Below are positions 55,040 through 63,276 of a DNA stretch of 64,000 nt, one piece after another. Location of the stretch: NCBI RefSeq assembly GCF_011305995.1, contig NZ_CP049910.1:744001-808000 (forward strand), given 5' to 3'. The DNA is from Diaphorobacter sp. HDW4A. Its GTDB lineage: Bacteria > Pseudomonadota > Gammaproteobacteria > Burkholderiales > Burkholderiaceae_C. Numbering within the stretch: the stretch's first letter is position 1; every line of letters begins with the position of its first letter. The notes under the pieces are model-generated. The model saw nothing but the letters and a program-made list of their open reading frames with translations. It was not told the DNA's origin and ran no database searches. A program made the translations under genes and the position numbers.

Positions 55040-56734
55040 CTACAAGTCGAGGTTGTAGCTCAGGATCAGGCCATAGCGCAGCGCGCGCTCGGGGTTGTTG
55101 GCTGTGCGCGCGCCCAGTGGCTTGGAAACCGACAGATCAAGCGAATAGTGCTTGTTGTCGGCCAGGCGCACGCCTGCGCTGGCGGACTTCATCGTCGTGG
55201 CGACGGTGCCCGAAGTGTTTTGCCAGAGCTTGGCCCATTCGTAGAGCACATAGGGCTCGATGTTCTTGAGCCATTGGTTGTCCATGCCAAACTGGTAGTT
55301 CATCTCGGCGTTCGCTCCGATGCCCTTGTCCCCTGAAAACTCGCCGGGTGCATAGCCTCGTCCGTAGCGCGAACTGCCGAAGGACACGCGCTCGGGCGTA
55401 GGCAGGATGTCGCCCGAATACTGCCCGCCGAAACCGAACGCCGCGCCCAGCTTGTTGGCAAAGCGGTGGCGCTCGGAGTAGTCGCCGCTCACGCGCGTGA
55501 AGTCGAGCTTGGCCGGGTTGGCCAGCATGGGTTGGCCCACATTGTTGCCTCGGTCAAAGCCTGCGCCGAGTCCGTCGATGCCTTGCGTCAGTGTGACATT
55601 GGCCGAACGACCCACGGTAGCAGCGGCTTTCGACCAAGCCACCTGCGCATAGAGCGCGCGTACACGTTCCTCGTCATGGATGCTGATTGAGTTGGCGGGG
55701 ACCCAGTACTCCTTGCGGTAGTTCAGGCCATAGAAACCGGCAGTGGTGCTGAGCTGCTCGTTGCCTGCGACGATCCAGGGATGCGTCACGCTCAGGTCGA
55801 GCTTGCGCTGCGAGGTGTTGTCGTCGATGCCCGGCAGCTTGGAGAGCGGGTCGTTGTGGCTGCGAAAGTCGGAATAGCTCACGCGGGCCACGGTGCCTGA
55901 GGCATTGAGCAATTGTGTGAAACCCAAGGAGAGGAAGCGCTCGTCGCTCGGGTTGCGCAGCAGGGTCGAGAACTGGAACTGGCTGCCTTGCCAGAAGGGG
56001 TCGTTGATCAGCAGATTGGCCATGAAGCGCGAGGTTGGCTTGCGCAGTTCGCCACCCACAGAGATGATGATCGGCTTGTGCTTGGCCTTGAGGACCAGTG
56101 GCGTGGCGCCGTCCGTCGTAGTGGGCAGATTGGCGATGGCTGCAATCTCGATGCCGGGCAGGCGCGTCATTAACTGCGTCTGCTTCTGAAAAGTGGCCGA
56201 GGTGAGAGGGCGTTCCTTGAGCAGAGGCTCGGCGATCTCGCGCACCAGCGATTCGGATTTGCCAAAATCACCTTCCAGCTCCACGCGCTGCAGATACCCT
56301 TCGACGACGCTGAAGCGCACGACTCCACCCGCGAAATCCTGCGCCGGAACAAAGGCGAACGACAGCGCATAGCCGCGTTCCTGGTACAGCGCCGTGACCT
56401 TCTGCGCGGCAGCCATCAGGTCGGCAATCGTATGTGTACCGCCGGCGAGTGGCGAGAGCAGGGCGCTGACCTCCTCGAACGGAATCGCGGACACGCCTTG
56501 CACATCGACACGCGTGGTCTGCACCTTGAGGGCGAGCACCTGCTCGACCTGAGTCTGCGGTGGGGCCACCTGCAGCGGTACCTGAGCCTGCGGCTGAGGC
56601 ACGGGCACGGAGGGCAGGGTGTTCAGAGGGTTGCCGCCTGCCGTTGCGGATTGCGCATGGCTGAGCAGGGGCGAAAAACACAAAAAAACCGCCAAGGCTG
56701 GCAGTCTGAGAGAGAAAGTGGCGGGGTAATACAT
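55040..56734 (-). CDS. TpsB-type (ShlB/FhaC family) outer-membrane transporter
   Basis: 564 residues: a signal peptide (to about residue 27, SPLLSHAQ), a Pro/Gln-rich linker, a POTRA domain (about 75-150, VDVQGVSAIPFEEVSALL, then VVRFSVVEGYLQRVELEG) and a 16-strand Omp85-type barrel with the motif GRGYAPGEFSGD (the VRGY/F-type loop). This family secretes partner proteins through the outer membrane. Its nearest partner candidate is the repetitive lipoprotein encoded 150 bp upstream on the same strand. AAGAAGG precedes the ATG. Confidence 0.9.
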   Translation of the reverse strand: MYYPATFSLRLPALAVFLCFSPLLSHAQSATAGGNPLNTLPSVPVPQPQAQVPLQVAPPQTQVEQVLALKVQTTRVDVQGVSAIPFEEVSALLSPLAGGTHTIADLMAAAQKVTALYQERGYALSFAFVPAQDFAGGVVRFSVVEGYLQRVELEGDFGKSESLVREIAEPLLKERPLTSATFQKQTQLMTRLPGIEIAAIANLPTTTDGATPLVLKAKHKPIIISVGGELRKPTSRFMANLLINDPFWQGSQFQFSTLLRNPSDERFLSLGFTQLLNASGTVARVSYSDFRSHNDPLSKLPGIDDNTSQRKLDLSVTHPWIVAGNEQLSTTAGFYGLNYRKEYWVPANSISIHDEERVRALYAQVAWSKAAATVGRSANVTLTQGIDGLGAGFDRGNNVGQPMLANPAKLDFTRVSGDYSERHRFANKLGAAFGFGGQYSGDILPTPERVSFGSSRYGRGYAPGEFSGDKGIGANAEMNYQFGMDNQWLKNIEPYVLYEWAKLWQNTSGTVATTMKSASAGVRLADNKHYSLDLSVSKPLGARTANNPERALRYGLILSYNLDL

Positions 56735-56884
56735 GATCGACCTTCTTGTCGTGACTGGTGGCGCGGTCCCCGCGTGTTGCTAGGCGCCTATCGAAAAACA
56801 CAACAGCAACAGTCGCCTCCGAAGAAACACACTGTTACGGTTGTGCTGACTCATTAGAAATGGAGAGAGAGCAAACCCTGACGC

Positions 56885-59155
56885 TTATCTTTTGCCTCCA
56901 AGCAGACCACCAAGCAGGCCACCGCCGGTGCTGCCAACTGTAGTTGTGGTGGTGTTCGTAGCGGTGGTGGTCGACGTGCCGCCCAGCAGGCCAGTCACGG
57001 TGCCGAGCACACCAGTCACCACGCCGCCCACCGCTGTTGTGGTGCCTGCGGTAGTGGTGGTTCCAGTGGAAGTCGTGCCTGTAGTGGTACCTGTTGCGCC
57101 TGCAACGGTACCGGTCACGCCGGCGACTACGCCAGTGACCGTGTTGACCACACCACCTACCAGACCGCCGACGGCGCCAGTGGTCGTGCCGGTGGTGCCT
57201 CCCGTCGTCGTTCCGCCTGTCAGGCCGCCAGTCACGCCGCCGACTACGGTGGCGACAGTGCCGACCACACCGTTGACCACGCCGCCGACTGCGCCGGTGC
57301 CCGTACCGGTTGTCGTGCCGCCTGTGAGACCCCCGGTCACACCACCGACCACGGTGGCTACGGTACCAACCACACCACTCACCACGCCGCCGACCGCCCC
57401 GGTGGCTGTGCCAGTGCCGGTGGTGGTGCCGCCTGTCAGTCCACCAGTGAGTCCGCCCACCACGTTGGTGACTGTGCCAACCACACCGGTGACCACGCCG
57501 CCAACAGCGCCTGTGGCTGTCCCTGTTGTGGTGCCGCCGGTCAGCCCGCCGGTAAGTCCACCCACCACGTTGGTGACGGTGCCAACCACCCCGCCCAATG
57601 CGCCGGTGGCCGCACCGCCTGTGGAGCCTGAACCATTCGTGAGGCCGCCGGTCAGGCCGCCCACCACATTGGTGACGGTGCCAACCACGCCGCCCAATGC
57701 GCCGGTAGCCGCACCGCCCGTGGAGCCCGAACCGTTGGTGAGGCCACCGGTCAGGCCGCCAACGACATTGGTGACAGTGCCAACGACACCGCCCAGTGCC
57801 CCAGTGGCGGTGCCCCCGGTCGTGCCGCCTGTTGCGCCGCTGACCACGTTGGTGACTGTGCCAACCGTGTTGCCCAGCAATCCGCCAAGCAGGCCGCTGC
57901 CCGTGGCGCTGTTGGTCGATGTGGCACCGCCGAGTGCGGAGACTGTTTCACCCGTTGCCGCCACCAGATTGCCGGTGGGAGTGATGATGGGTGCTTGAGT
58001 CGCAGCAAGTCCATTCCCCGTGGTGGTCACGAGGCCGCCCACGAGAGTCAGGATGTTGGTCACCGGCTCGCCCAGACCTGTGGCGTTGCCCAGGTTCTGT
58101 ACGGTTCCGATGGTGTTGGAGAGCAGCGGGGTGACAGCACCGGCTACGCCTGTGGTCAGATTGCGCACGCCGGAGCTGTCGACGATGGTGCCAACCGTGG
58201 TGCCGAGGTTGGTGACCGTGGTTCCCACTTGATCGACCACGCCACCGGCGACACCGGCCACATCACCGACGATGCCGAGCTCTGGCTTGTCCAGCGCGCT
58301 GACGGTGTCGCCCAGAGACGATACCGCATGGCCCACGTGACCCACGGTCGGATCCAGGCTGCTGAGTGTGGTGCCGATGGGGTCGGGATTGGTGCCGATC
58401 TGTCCGAGGCCGCCAGCCACGCCGGTGGCGAGCGATCCGACCGCTTGACCGACTTCTTGCACCACGCCGCCGGCCGGGGCAGATACGCCACCGAGTACCG
58501 TGTTGCCGAGCGCCGTGTTCAGCACGTTGGAAACGGTGGAGCCGACATCACCCACGGCGCCGGATGCGCCGGACACCACGCCCGCAGCGCCGGTGCTGAC
58601 ATCGCGAATGACCTGCAGAGGGCCGGTTGCAACGGTGCCTCCACCAGTGTTCCCGCCACCAGTGTTCCCGCCACCAGTGTTCCCGCCACCAGTGTTCCCG
58701 CCACCGGTGTTCCCGCCACCAGTGTTCCCGCCACCAGTGTTCCCGCCACCAGTGTTCCCGCCACCAGTGTTCCCGCCACCAGTGTTCCCGCCACCAGTGT
58801 TCCCGCCACCAGTGTTCCCGCCACCAGCAACGATGGTGCCGCCGCCAGAACTACCGCTTCCGGACGACCCGGAGCCCGAGCCCGCCCAACTGTTTCCGCT
58901 CCCAGGTGCATTTGAGCCAGAATCGGTGCCTGTGCCGCTGCCGGATCCTGTGCCGCCATCGCCAGCGTTCAGATTGCCGCTGCCAGAGCCGGAACCACTG
59001 CCATCGGTGATGCCAGTACCAGAGCCACTGCCCGACGTGCCGCCTGCGTCGCTGCGCAGGGAGCCGCCGGAAGAACATCCGGTCAGCAGAATCACCAGAG
59101 CGGAAGCAACGGCGAGCGAGACAGGCTTTTGGGTGAAGAAATTGAAGGATCGCAT
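56885..59155 (-). CDS. Gly/Thr/Val-rich repeat lipoprotein, probable surface protein
   Basis: 756 residues. An N-terminal signal ends in lipobox LLTGC (Cys27) followed by Ser, so the protein is lipid-anchored and destined for the outer membrane. Residues about 28-110 are Gly/Ser-rich; about 112-172 hold twelve copies of GGGNT; about 175-385 are a less regular Val/Gly region; about 390-700 hold long repeats of about 33 residues built on GTVTNVVGGLTGGLT; the tail is LLGGLLGGKR. No haemagglutinin TPS domain is seen. Such proteins are sometimes labelled collagen-like, yet the Gly-x-y rhythm is absent. CAGGAG precedes the ATG. It sits directly before a TpsB-type gene. Confidence 0.8.
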   Translation of the reverse strand: MRSFNFFTQKPVSLAVASALVILLTGCSSGGSLRSDAGGTSGSGSGTGITDGSGSGSGSGNLNAGDGGTGSGSGTGTDSGSNAPGSGNSWAGSGSGSSGSGSSGGGTIVAGGGNTGGGNTGGGNTGGGNTGGGNTGGGNTGGGNTGGGNTGGGNTGGGNTGGGNTGGGNTGGGTVATGPLQVIRDVSTGAAGVVSGASGAVGDVGSTVSNVLNTALGNTVLGGVSAPAGGVVQEVGQAVGSLATGVAGGLGQIGTNPDPIGTTLSSLDPTVGHVGHAVSSLGDTVSALDKPELGIVGDVAGVAGGVVDQVGTTVTNLGTTVGTIVDSSGVRNLTTGVAGAVTPLLSNTIGTVQNLGNATGLGEPVTNILTLVGGLVTTTGNGLAATQAPIITPTGNLVAATGETVSALGGATSTNSATGSGLLGGLLGNTVGTVTNVVSGATGGTTGGTATGALGGVVGTVTNVVGGLTGGLTNGSGSTGGAATGALGGVVGTVTNVVGGLTGGLTNGSGSTGGAATGALGGVVGTVTNVVGGLTGGLTGGTTTGTATGAVGGVVTGVVGTVTNVVGGLTGGLTGGTTTGTGTATGAVGGVVSGVVGTVATVVGGVTGGLTGGTTTGTGTGAVGGVVNGVVGTVATVVGGVTGGLTGGTTTGGTTGTTTGAVGGLVGGVVNTVTGVVAGVTGTVAGATGTTTGTTSTGTTTTAGTTTAVGGVVTGVLGTVTGLLGGTSTTTATNTTTTTVGSTGGGLLGGLLGGKR
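57165..57850 (-). repeat. Long-period tandem repeats coding for GTVTNVVGGLTGGLT units
   Basis: About seven imperfect units; the best pair is 99 bp long and nearly identical (33 residues from TGALGGVVGTV to GSGSTGGAA). Later units drift in the Thr/Gly linker. The repeats keep the frame. Confidence 0.85.
58641..58820 (-). repeat. Twelve 15-bp tandem repeats (minisatellite) coding GGGNT
   Basis: The plus-strand unit CCACCAGTGTTCCCG occurs twelve times without a gap; only the unit at 58701-58715 differs (one A to G). The unit length is a multiple of three, so copy-number change would alter stalk length without breaking the frame. Confidence 0.95.
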
Positions 59156-59599
59156 ATCACACTCCTGAGGACATAAGTGAACAGAACGGCCTCAATGTTC
59201 AGATCCCTTCCCAAGTGTTACCAATTGCTTTTCTAATTATCAAATTGCGATCAAATAGATTTCAATTTATTGAGTTATATCAAAGTTTCATATTACGGAA
59301 TCAGAAGTGATCGAATTGACTCTCAACCGAAAAATGATCGAACATCGTCCCGCAGATCGGAGTTTTTCAAACTATGAAATGCAAACAACACTGTAGTGAT
59401 GATAAAAGGGGCGCTTCTGATGGGTGCCTGAAACAAGCGCGGCTGATTGCGTGTGTAGTCGAATGAATTTGCGAGTTGATTTGGTGATTCTTGCAAGCCG
59501 ACCCGCCGAAAAGTCGAGCGTCTTCGTGGAGTCGTCCAATGCAAGACAATGGGGCAATATTGCGATAAGTTGCCCTAAGTATTTCCAAGGATTTGTGGA
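59156..59599. other. 444-bp A+T-rich promoter region of the repeat lipoprotein
   Basis: This is clearly more A+T-rich than the rest of the window, above all 59215-59400. It carries no credible gene. It must hold the promoters of the lipoprotein (minus) and of the aminotransferase (plus). Short open frames on the minus strand here lack coding character. The composition suggests silencing-protein binding or acquired DNA. Confidence 0.45.
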
Positions 59600-60796
59600 A
59601 TGAAATTTGCTGACCGTTTAAACAATGTCGAGACCTCGGCGATCCGTGAATTGTTCAAGTTGCTGGGCAAGCCCGGCATCATCAGTTTTGCCGGCGGTTT
59701 CCCCGACAGCGCCATGTTTGATGTCAGCGGCATCAAGACTGCGGTGGAAGAAGTGCTCGCAACGCAGGCCGGTGCCGCGCTGCAGTACGGAGCGACCGAG
59801 GGCTACCAGCCGCTGCGCGAGCAGCTCTCGGCCTTCATGGCGACCAAGGGCGCGAAGGATGTGGCGCCCGAGCAGCTGATCGTCACCACCGGCAGCCAGC
59901 AGGCGCTGGACCTGCTCGGCAAGACCATGATCAACCCCGGCGACAAGGTGATCGTTGAAGGCCCGACGTTTCTCGCAACGATTCAGTGCTTCCGTCTCTA
60001 TGGTGCGGAAGTCATCAGTGCTCCCGTCGACAGCGATGGCGTGCAGCCCGATGCGCTCGAGAAGCTCATCGTGGAGCACCAGCCCAAGCTGGTCTATCTG
60101 ATCCCTACCTTCGGCAACCCAAGCGGCGCGACGCTCTCGCTGGAGCGCCGCAAGCAGGTGCTGGAGTTGGCGGTCAAGCACCAGGTGCTGGTGGTGGAAG
60201 ATGACCCGTATGGTGATCTGTACTTCGGTGAAGCCCCACCAGCGAGCCTGCTTGCGCTCTCGCCCAGCGTGCCCGGCAGCCGCGAATGGCTGGCGCACTG
60301 CGGTTCTCTCAGCAAGGTGCTGTGCCCGGGGCTGCGCATCGGCTGGCTGATCGCCCATCCCGAGTTGCTGGCGCGCGCCACCATGTGCAAGCAGTTCAGC
60401 GATGCCCATACCAGTACCTACGCGCAGGCCACCGCGGCGCAGTATCTGCTGTCGGGTGTGATGCCGCAGACGCTCGCGCGCGTGCGTGCCGTGTATGCGG
60501 AACGCGCCAAGGCGATGGGCGATGCGCTGCGTTTGGAACTCGGCGATGCGGTGGAGTTCGTGCAGCCCAAGGGTGGTCTCTTCATGTGGGTGAAGCTCAC
60601 CGGCGCACGGGGTCAGGAAAGCAATGCCAACGAGCTTGCCAAGCGCGCGATTGCCGAAGGCGTGGCCTTTGTGCCGGGCGCTCCTTTCTTCAGTCAGAAC
60701 CCCGATCTGTCCACGCTGCGCCTTTCGTTCGCAACGGCGGATGTCGACAAGATCCGCGAAGGCATTGCGCGCTTGAAGAAGGCGCTGGCCGCCTGA
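59600..60796 (+). CDS. PLP-dependent aminotransferase (class I, 2-aminoadipate transaminase-like)
   Basis: 398 residues, fold-type I. ISFAGGFPDSAMFD at the N-terminus and the PLP Lys in GSLSKVLCPGLRIGW are the marks of the LysN/KAT-II subgroup, with the aromatic-acid-binding YGATEGYQPLRE and the cofactor-phosphate Arg RIGW. The amino donor could be glutamate, with aminoadipate or an aromatic/branched 2-oxo acid as partner. Cytosolic. The plain ATG follows an AAGGATTTG. Confidence 0.88.
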   Translation: MKFADRLNNVETSAIRELFKLLGKPGIISFAGGFPDSAMFDVSGIKTAVEEVLATQAGAALQYGATEGYQPLREQLSAFMATKGAKDVAPEQLIVTTGSQQALDLLGKTMINPGDKVIVEGPTFLATIQCFRLYGAEVISAPVDSDGVQPDALEKLIVEHQPKLVYLIPTFGNPSGATLSLERRKQVLELAVKHQVLVVEDDPYGDLYFGEAPPASLLALSPSVPGSREWLAHCGSLSKVLCPGLRIGWLIAHPELLARATMCKQFSDAHTSTYAQATAAQYLLSGVMPQTLARVRAVYAERAKAMGDALRLELGDAVEFVQPKGGLFMWVKLTGARGQESNANELAKRAIAEGVAFVPGAPFFSQNPDLSTLRLSFATADVDKIREGIARLKKALAA

Positions 60797-60889
60797 GCTG
60801 GCGACCCACACGCGGGGACGGACGTGCACGCCGTGGTCACATCAAGGTGATACGGTGGGCACTTCCGGTCCGCATGGGGTAGATACGAC

Positions 60890-61114
60890 ATGTCCGATTT
60901 CAACGAAACCACCGACCAGCGACTGAGCGATCTCGAGATCAAGGCCAGCTTCACCGAAGACCTGCTCGATCAGCTCAACCTCACCATCTACCGGCAACAG
61001 CAGCAGATCGACGATCTGATCCGCGTGGTGGCCGATCTGCGCAAGCAGTTGCCAGAATCGGGCGCACCCGGTTCAGGTCAGGCCATCGTCAACGAACGCC
61101 CGCCGCATTACTGA
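60890..61114 (+). CDS. slyX: SlyX-family protein
   Basis: 74 residues, one coiled coil (QRLSDLEIKASFTEDLLDQL, then NLTIYRQQQQIDDLIRVV), ending PPHY as SlyX proteins do. The function is unknown; a two-helix oligomer is expected. It lies between the aminotransferase and the aldo/keto reductase. Confidence 0.88.
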   Translation: MSDFNETTDQRLSDLEIKASFTEDLLDQLNLTIYRQQQQIDDLIRVVADLRKQLPESGAPGSGQAIVNERPPHY

Positions 61115-61143
61115 TCAGCAAAAGAACGAAGGAGACAACAGGA

Positions 61144-62148
61144 ATGCAATACCGCAATCTCGGCAAGAGCCAGCTCAAGGTGTCCGCGCTGTGCCTGGGC
61201 ACGATGATGTTCGGCGACCAGACGGAGCTGGCCGAAGCCTCGTCCATCGTGGCCCATGCGCGCGAGCACGGCGTGAACTACATGGACACGGCGGACGTCT
61301 ACACCAAGGGTGCGTCCGAATCGATGGTCGGCCAGATCCTCAAGGGCCGGCGCGACGAATGGGTGCTGGCCACCAAGCTCGGCAACCGCATGTCGGATCG
61401 TTCGAACGAGGGCCAGTATTCGCGCAAGTGGATGCTGCGCGAGGTCGAGGCGAGTCTGGCGCGGCTGCAGACCGATCACGTCGACATCCTCTACCTGCAC
61501 CGCGACTTCAACGGCATGGATATGGAAGAGCCGCTGCGCGCGCTCGACACGCTGGTGCGCGATGGCAAGATCCGCTACTGGGGGCTGTCCAACTTCCGCG
61601 CGTGGCGCATTGGAGAGATGGTGCACGGTGCGCGCCAGATCGGCATGCCCGGCCCGGTGGTCTGCCAGCCGTACTACAACCTGCTCAACCGCATGCCCGA
61701 GGTCGAGATCCTGCCGGCCTGCGAGCATTTCGGCATCGGCGTGACCTCGTACAGCCCGGTCGCGCGCGGCGTGCTCACCGGCAAGTATCTGCCGGGCCAG
61801 GCCCCGCAGGAAGGTACGCGCGCGGGCCGTGGCGATCGCCGCATGACCGAGACCGAGTTCCGCGAAGAATCCCTGCAGATCGCGCAGCGCCTCAAGCAGC
61901 ATGCCGGTGAATGCGGCATCTCGCTTGCGCAGTTCGCCACCGCCTGGGTGCTCGCGCATCGCGCTATCAGTTCGGTGATCGCGGGTCCGCGCACGCTCGC
62001 GCAGTGGCAGGACTATTTCCCAGCGCTCGACTACGTGGTCACGCCCGAAGACGACGGACTTGTCGACGAACTGGTCGCGCCAGGCCATCCGTCCACGCCG
62101 GGCTATACCGATCCGGCGTACCCTTTGCACCCGCGTCGTCGCACCTGA
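61144..62148 (+). CDS. Aldo/keto reductase
   Basis: 334 residues, TIM barrel. The catalytic tetrad is readable: Asp and Tyr in MDTADVYTKGASE, Lys in LATKLGN, His in LYLHRDFN. The NADPH site is at SSVIAGPRTLAQWQDYF. The nearest type is the YajO/Tas-like group; substrate unknown. GGAGACA precedes the ATG. Confidence 0.9.
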   Translation: MQYRNLGKSQLKVSALCLGTMMFGDQTELAEASSIVAHAREHGVNYMDTADVYTKGASESMVGQILKGRRDEWVLATKLGNRMSDRSNEGQYSRKWMLREVEASLARLQTDHVDILYLHRDFNGMDMEEPLRALDTLVRDGKIRYWGLSNFRAWRIGEMVHGARQIGMPGPVVCQPYYNLLNRMPEVEILPACEHFGIGVTSYSPVARGVLTGKYLPGQAPQEGTRAGRGDRRMTETEFREESLQIAQRLKQHAGECGISLAQFATAWVLAHRAISSVIAGPRTLAQWQDYFPALDYVVTPEDDGLVDELVAPGHPSTPGYTDPAYPLHPRRRT

Positions 62149-62161
62149 TTTCGGTGCGCCG

Positions 62162-63118
62162 TCACGCGCGATGCAGCTTCTCGGCGGCAAGTGATTCGAG
62201 CTGCACGATGAGGTAGTGCATGAACGCACGCGGGCCTTCGGGCAGCGTGCGCTCCGCCATGGTCTGCACCTCAACATTGCGGCTGGAGAGCCCGCGCTCG
62301 CGGATTGGCGCGGCATGCAACTCGCCGCGCAGCACGCGGTCGCGCACGGTGATGCCGCCCGCAATCGACACCCCGCCGTCATACAGCACGAAATGCATCA
62401 GTGCCTCGAATTGGTTGCAGACCAGTACCGGGTCGAAGACCAGACCTTTCTGACTGCAGGCGATGTCGAACAGTTGCCGCACGGTGTTTTCCGCATCGGG
62501 CAGGGCTAGCGGATGCGGCTGCAACTGGCGCAGCGTGACATGCGAATGTTGTGAGAGCGGATGATCCGGGCGCATGAATGCATAGATAGAGGCCGCGCCG
62601 CGATACGCCACGGCAATGTCGCGCTCGGCCGTGCGGCTGTAGGTGACCGCGATGTCGGCATCACCGCGCAGCAGCGCCTGCGTCGCGGCCTGCGGACCAC
62701 ACACCCGCAGCTGGAACTGCATGCCCGGATACTGCTCGCGAAATTGGGCGATCACGCGAGGCAGAAACTCGATCGCAAACCCCGATGAACTGCAGATGCG
62801 CACCATGCCTCGCCTGAGGCCCTGCAGCGCCTGGATGTCCGATACCGCGCGCTCGGCTTCGAGCGCATTTCGGCGCGCGTGATTCGCCAGCACCTCGCCC
62901 GCGGGGCTTGCGACCATGCCGCGTGGCCGGCGCTCGAACAGCGGCACGCCGAGCAGATCTTCGAGCGTGGCTATCTGTCGGCTCACGGCGGACGGCGTGA
63001 CGTTGAGCCGCGTTGCCGCTTCGCTTACCGAGCCGCTGCGCACGACCTCCAGCAGATAGCGCAGGGCGGTGTCCTGCAACTGGGCCGACAACAGGGAGGA
63101 GGCTCGCGAGCTTTGCAT
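62162..63118 (-). CDS. LysR-family regulator, divergent from an amidase gene
   Basis: 318 residues: a winged HTH (about 18-75, LRYLLEVVRSGSVSEAATRL, then TPSAVSRQIATLEDLLG) and a type-2 periplasmic-binding effector domain. The start MQSSRASS is chosen because the frame further upstream runs into the shared control region. It ends 14 bp past the aldo/keto reductase stop, on the opposite strand, and is divergent from the amidase across 158 bp, so it probably regulates that amidase operon. Confidence 0.88.
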   Translation of the reverse strand: MQSSRASSLLSAQLQDTALRYLLEVVRSGSVSEAATRLNVTPSAVSRQIATLEDLLGVPLFERRPRGMVASPAGEVLANHARRNALEAERAVSDIQALQGLRRGMVRICSSSGFAIEFLPRVIAQFREQYPGMQFQLRVCGPQAATQALLRGDADIAVTYSRTAERDIAVAYRGAASIYAFMRPDHPLSQHSHVTLRQLQPHPLALPDAENTVRQLFDIACSQKGLVFDPVLVCNQFEALMHFVLYDGGVSIAGGITVRDRVLRGELHAAPIRERGLSSRNVEVQTMAERTLPEGPRAFMHYLIVQLESLAAEKLHRA

Positions 63119-63276
63119 GAAACGCAACGGTGAATGGAAGATTTGTCGATTGTGCGCAAATCGGACTGACCCTACAGTGCATCGTGACGAAGCGATGACA
63201 TCGCCGATGCGGTTTTCTATTCCATTCATCGGAAATTATCGCAAGGACTCGCCCCGATCAGGAGACAGAACCGAAC

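Noticed and set aside
58641..58820. CRISPR array
   Set aside because: The 15-bp repeats are contiguous with no spacers and are coding.
56885..59155. Collagen-like triple helix
   Set aside because: Repeats are GGGNT and Val-rich units; there is no sustained Gly-x-y periodicity with Pro.
56892..59168. Long Pro/Val-rich open frames on the plus strand (368 and 222 codons) opposite the repeat lipoprotein
   Set aside because: They are mirror images of the Gly/Thr/Val repeats (GGC/ACC codons read as GCC/GGT); no start signals, and the minus frame has a signal peptide, lipobox and ribosome site.
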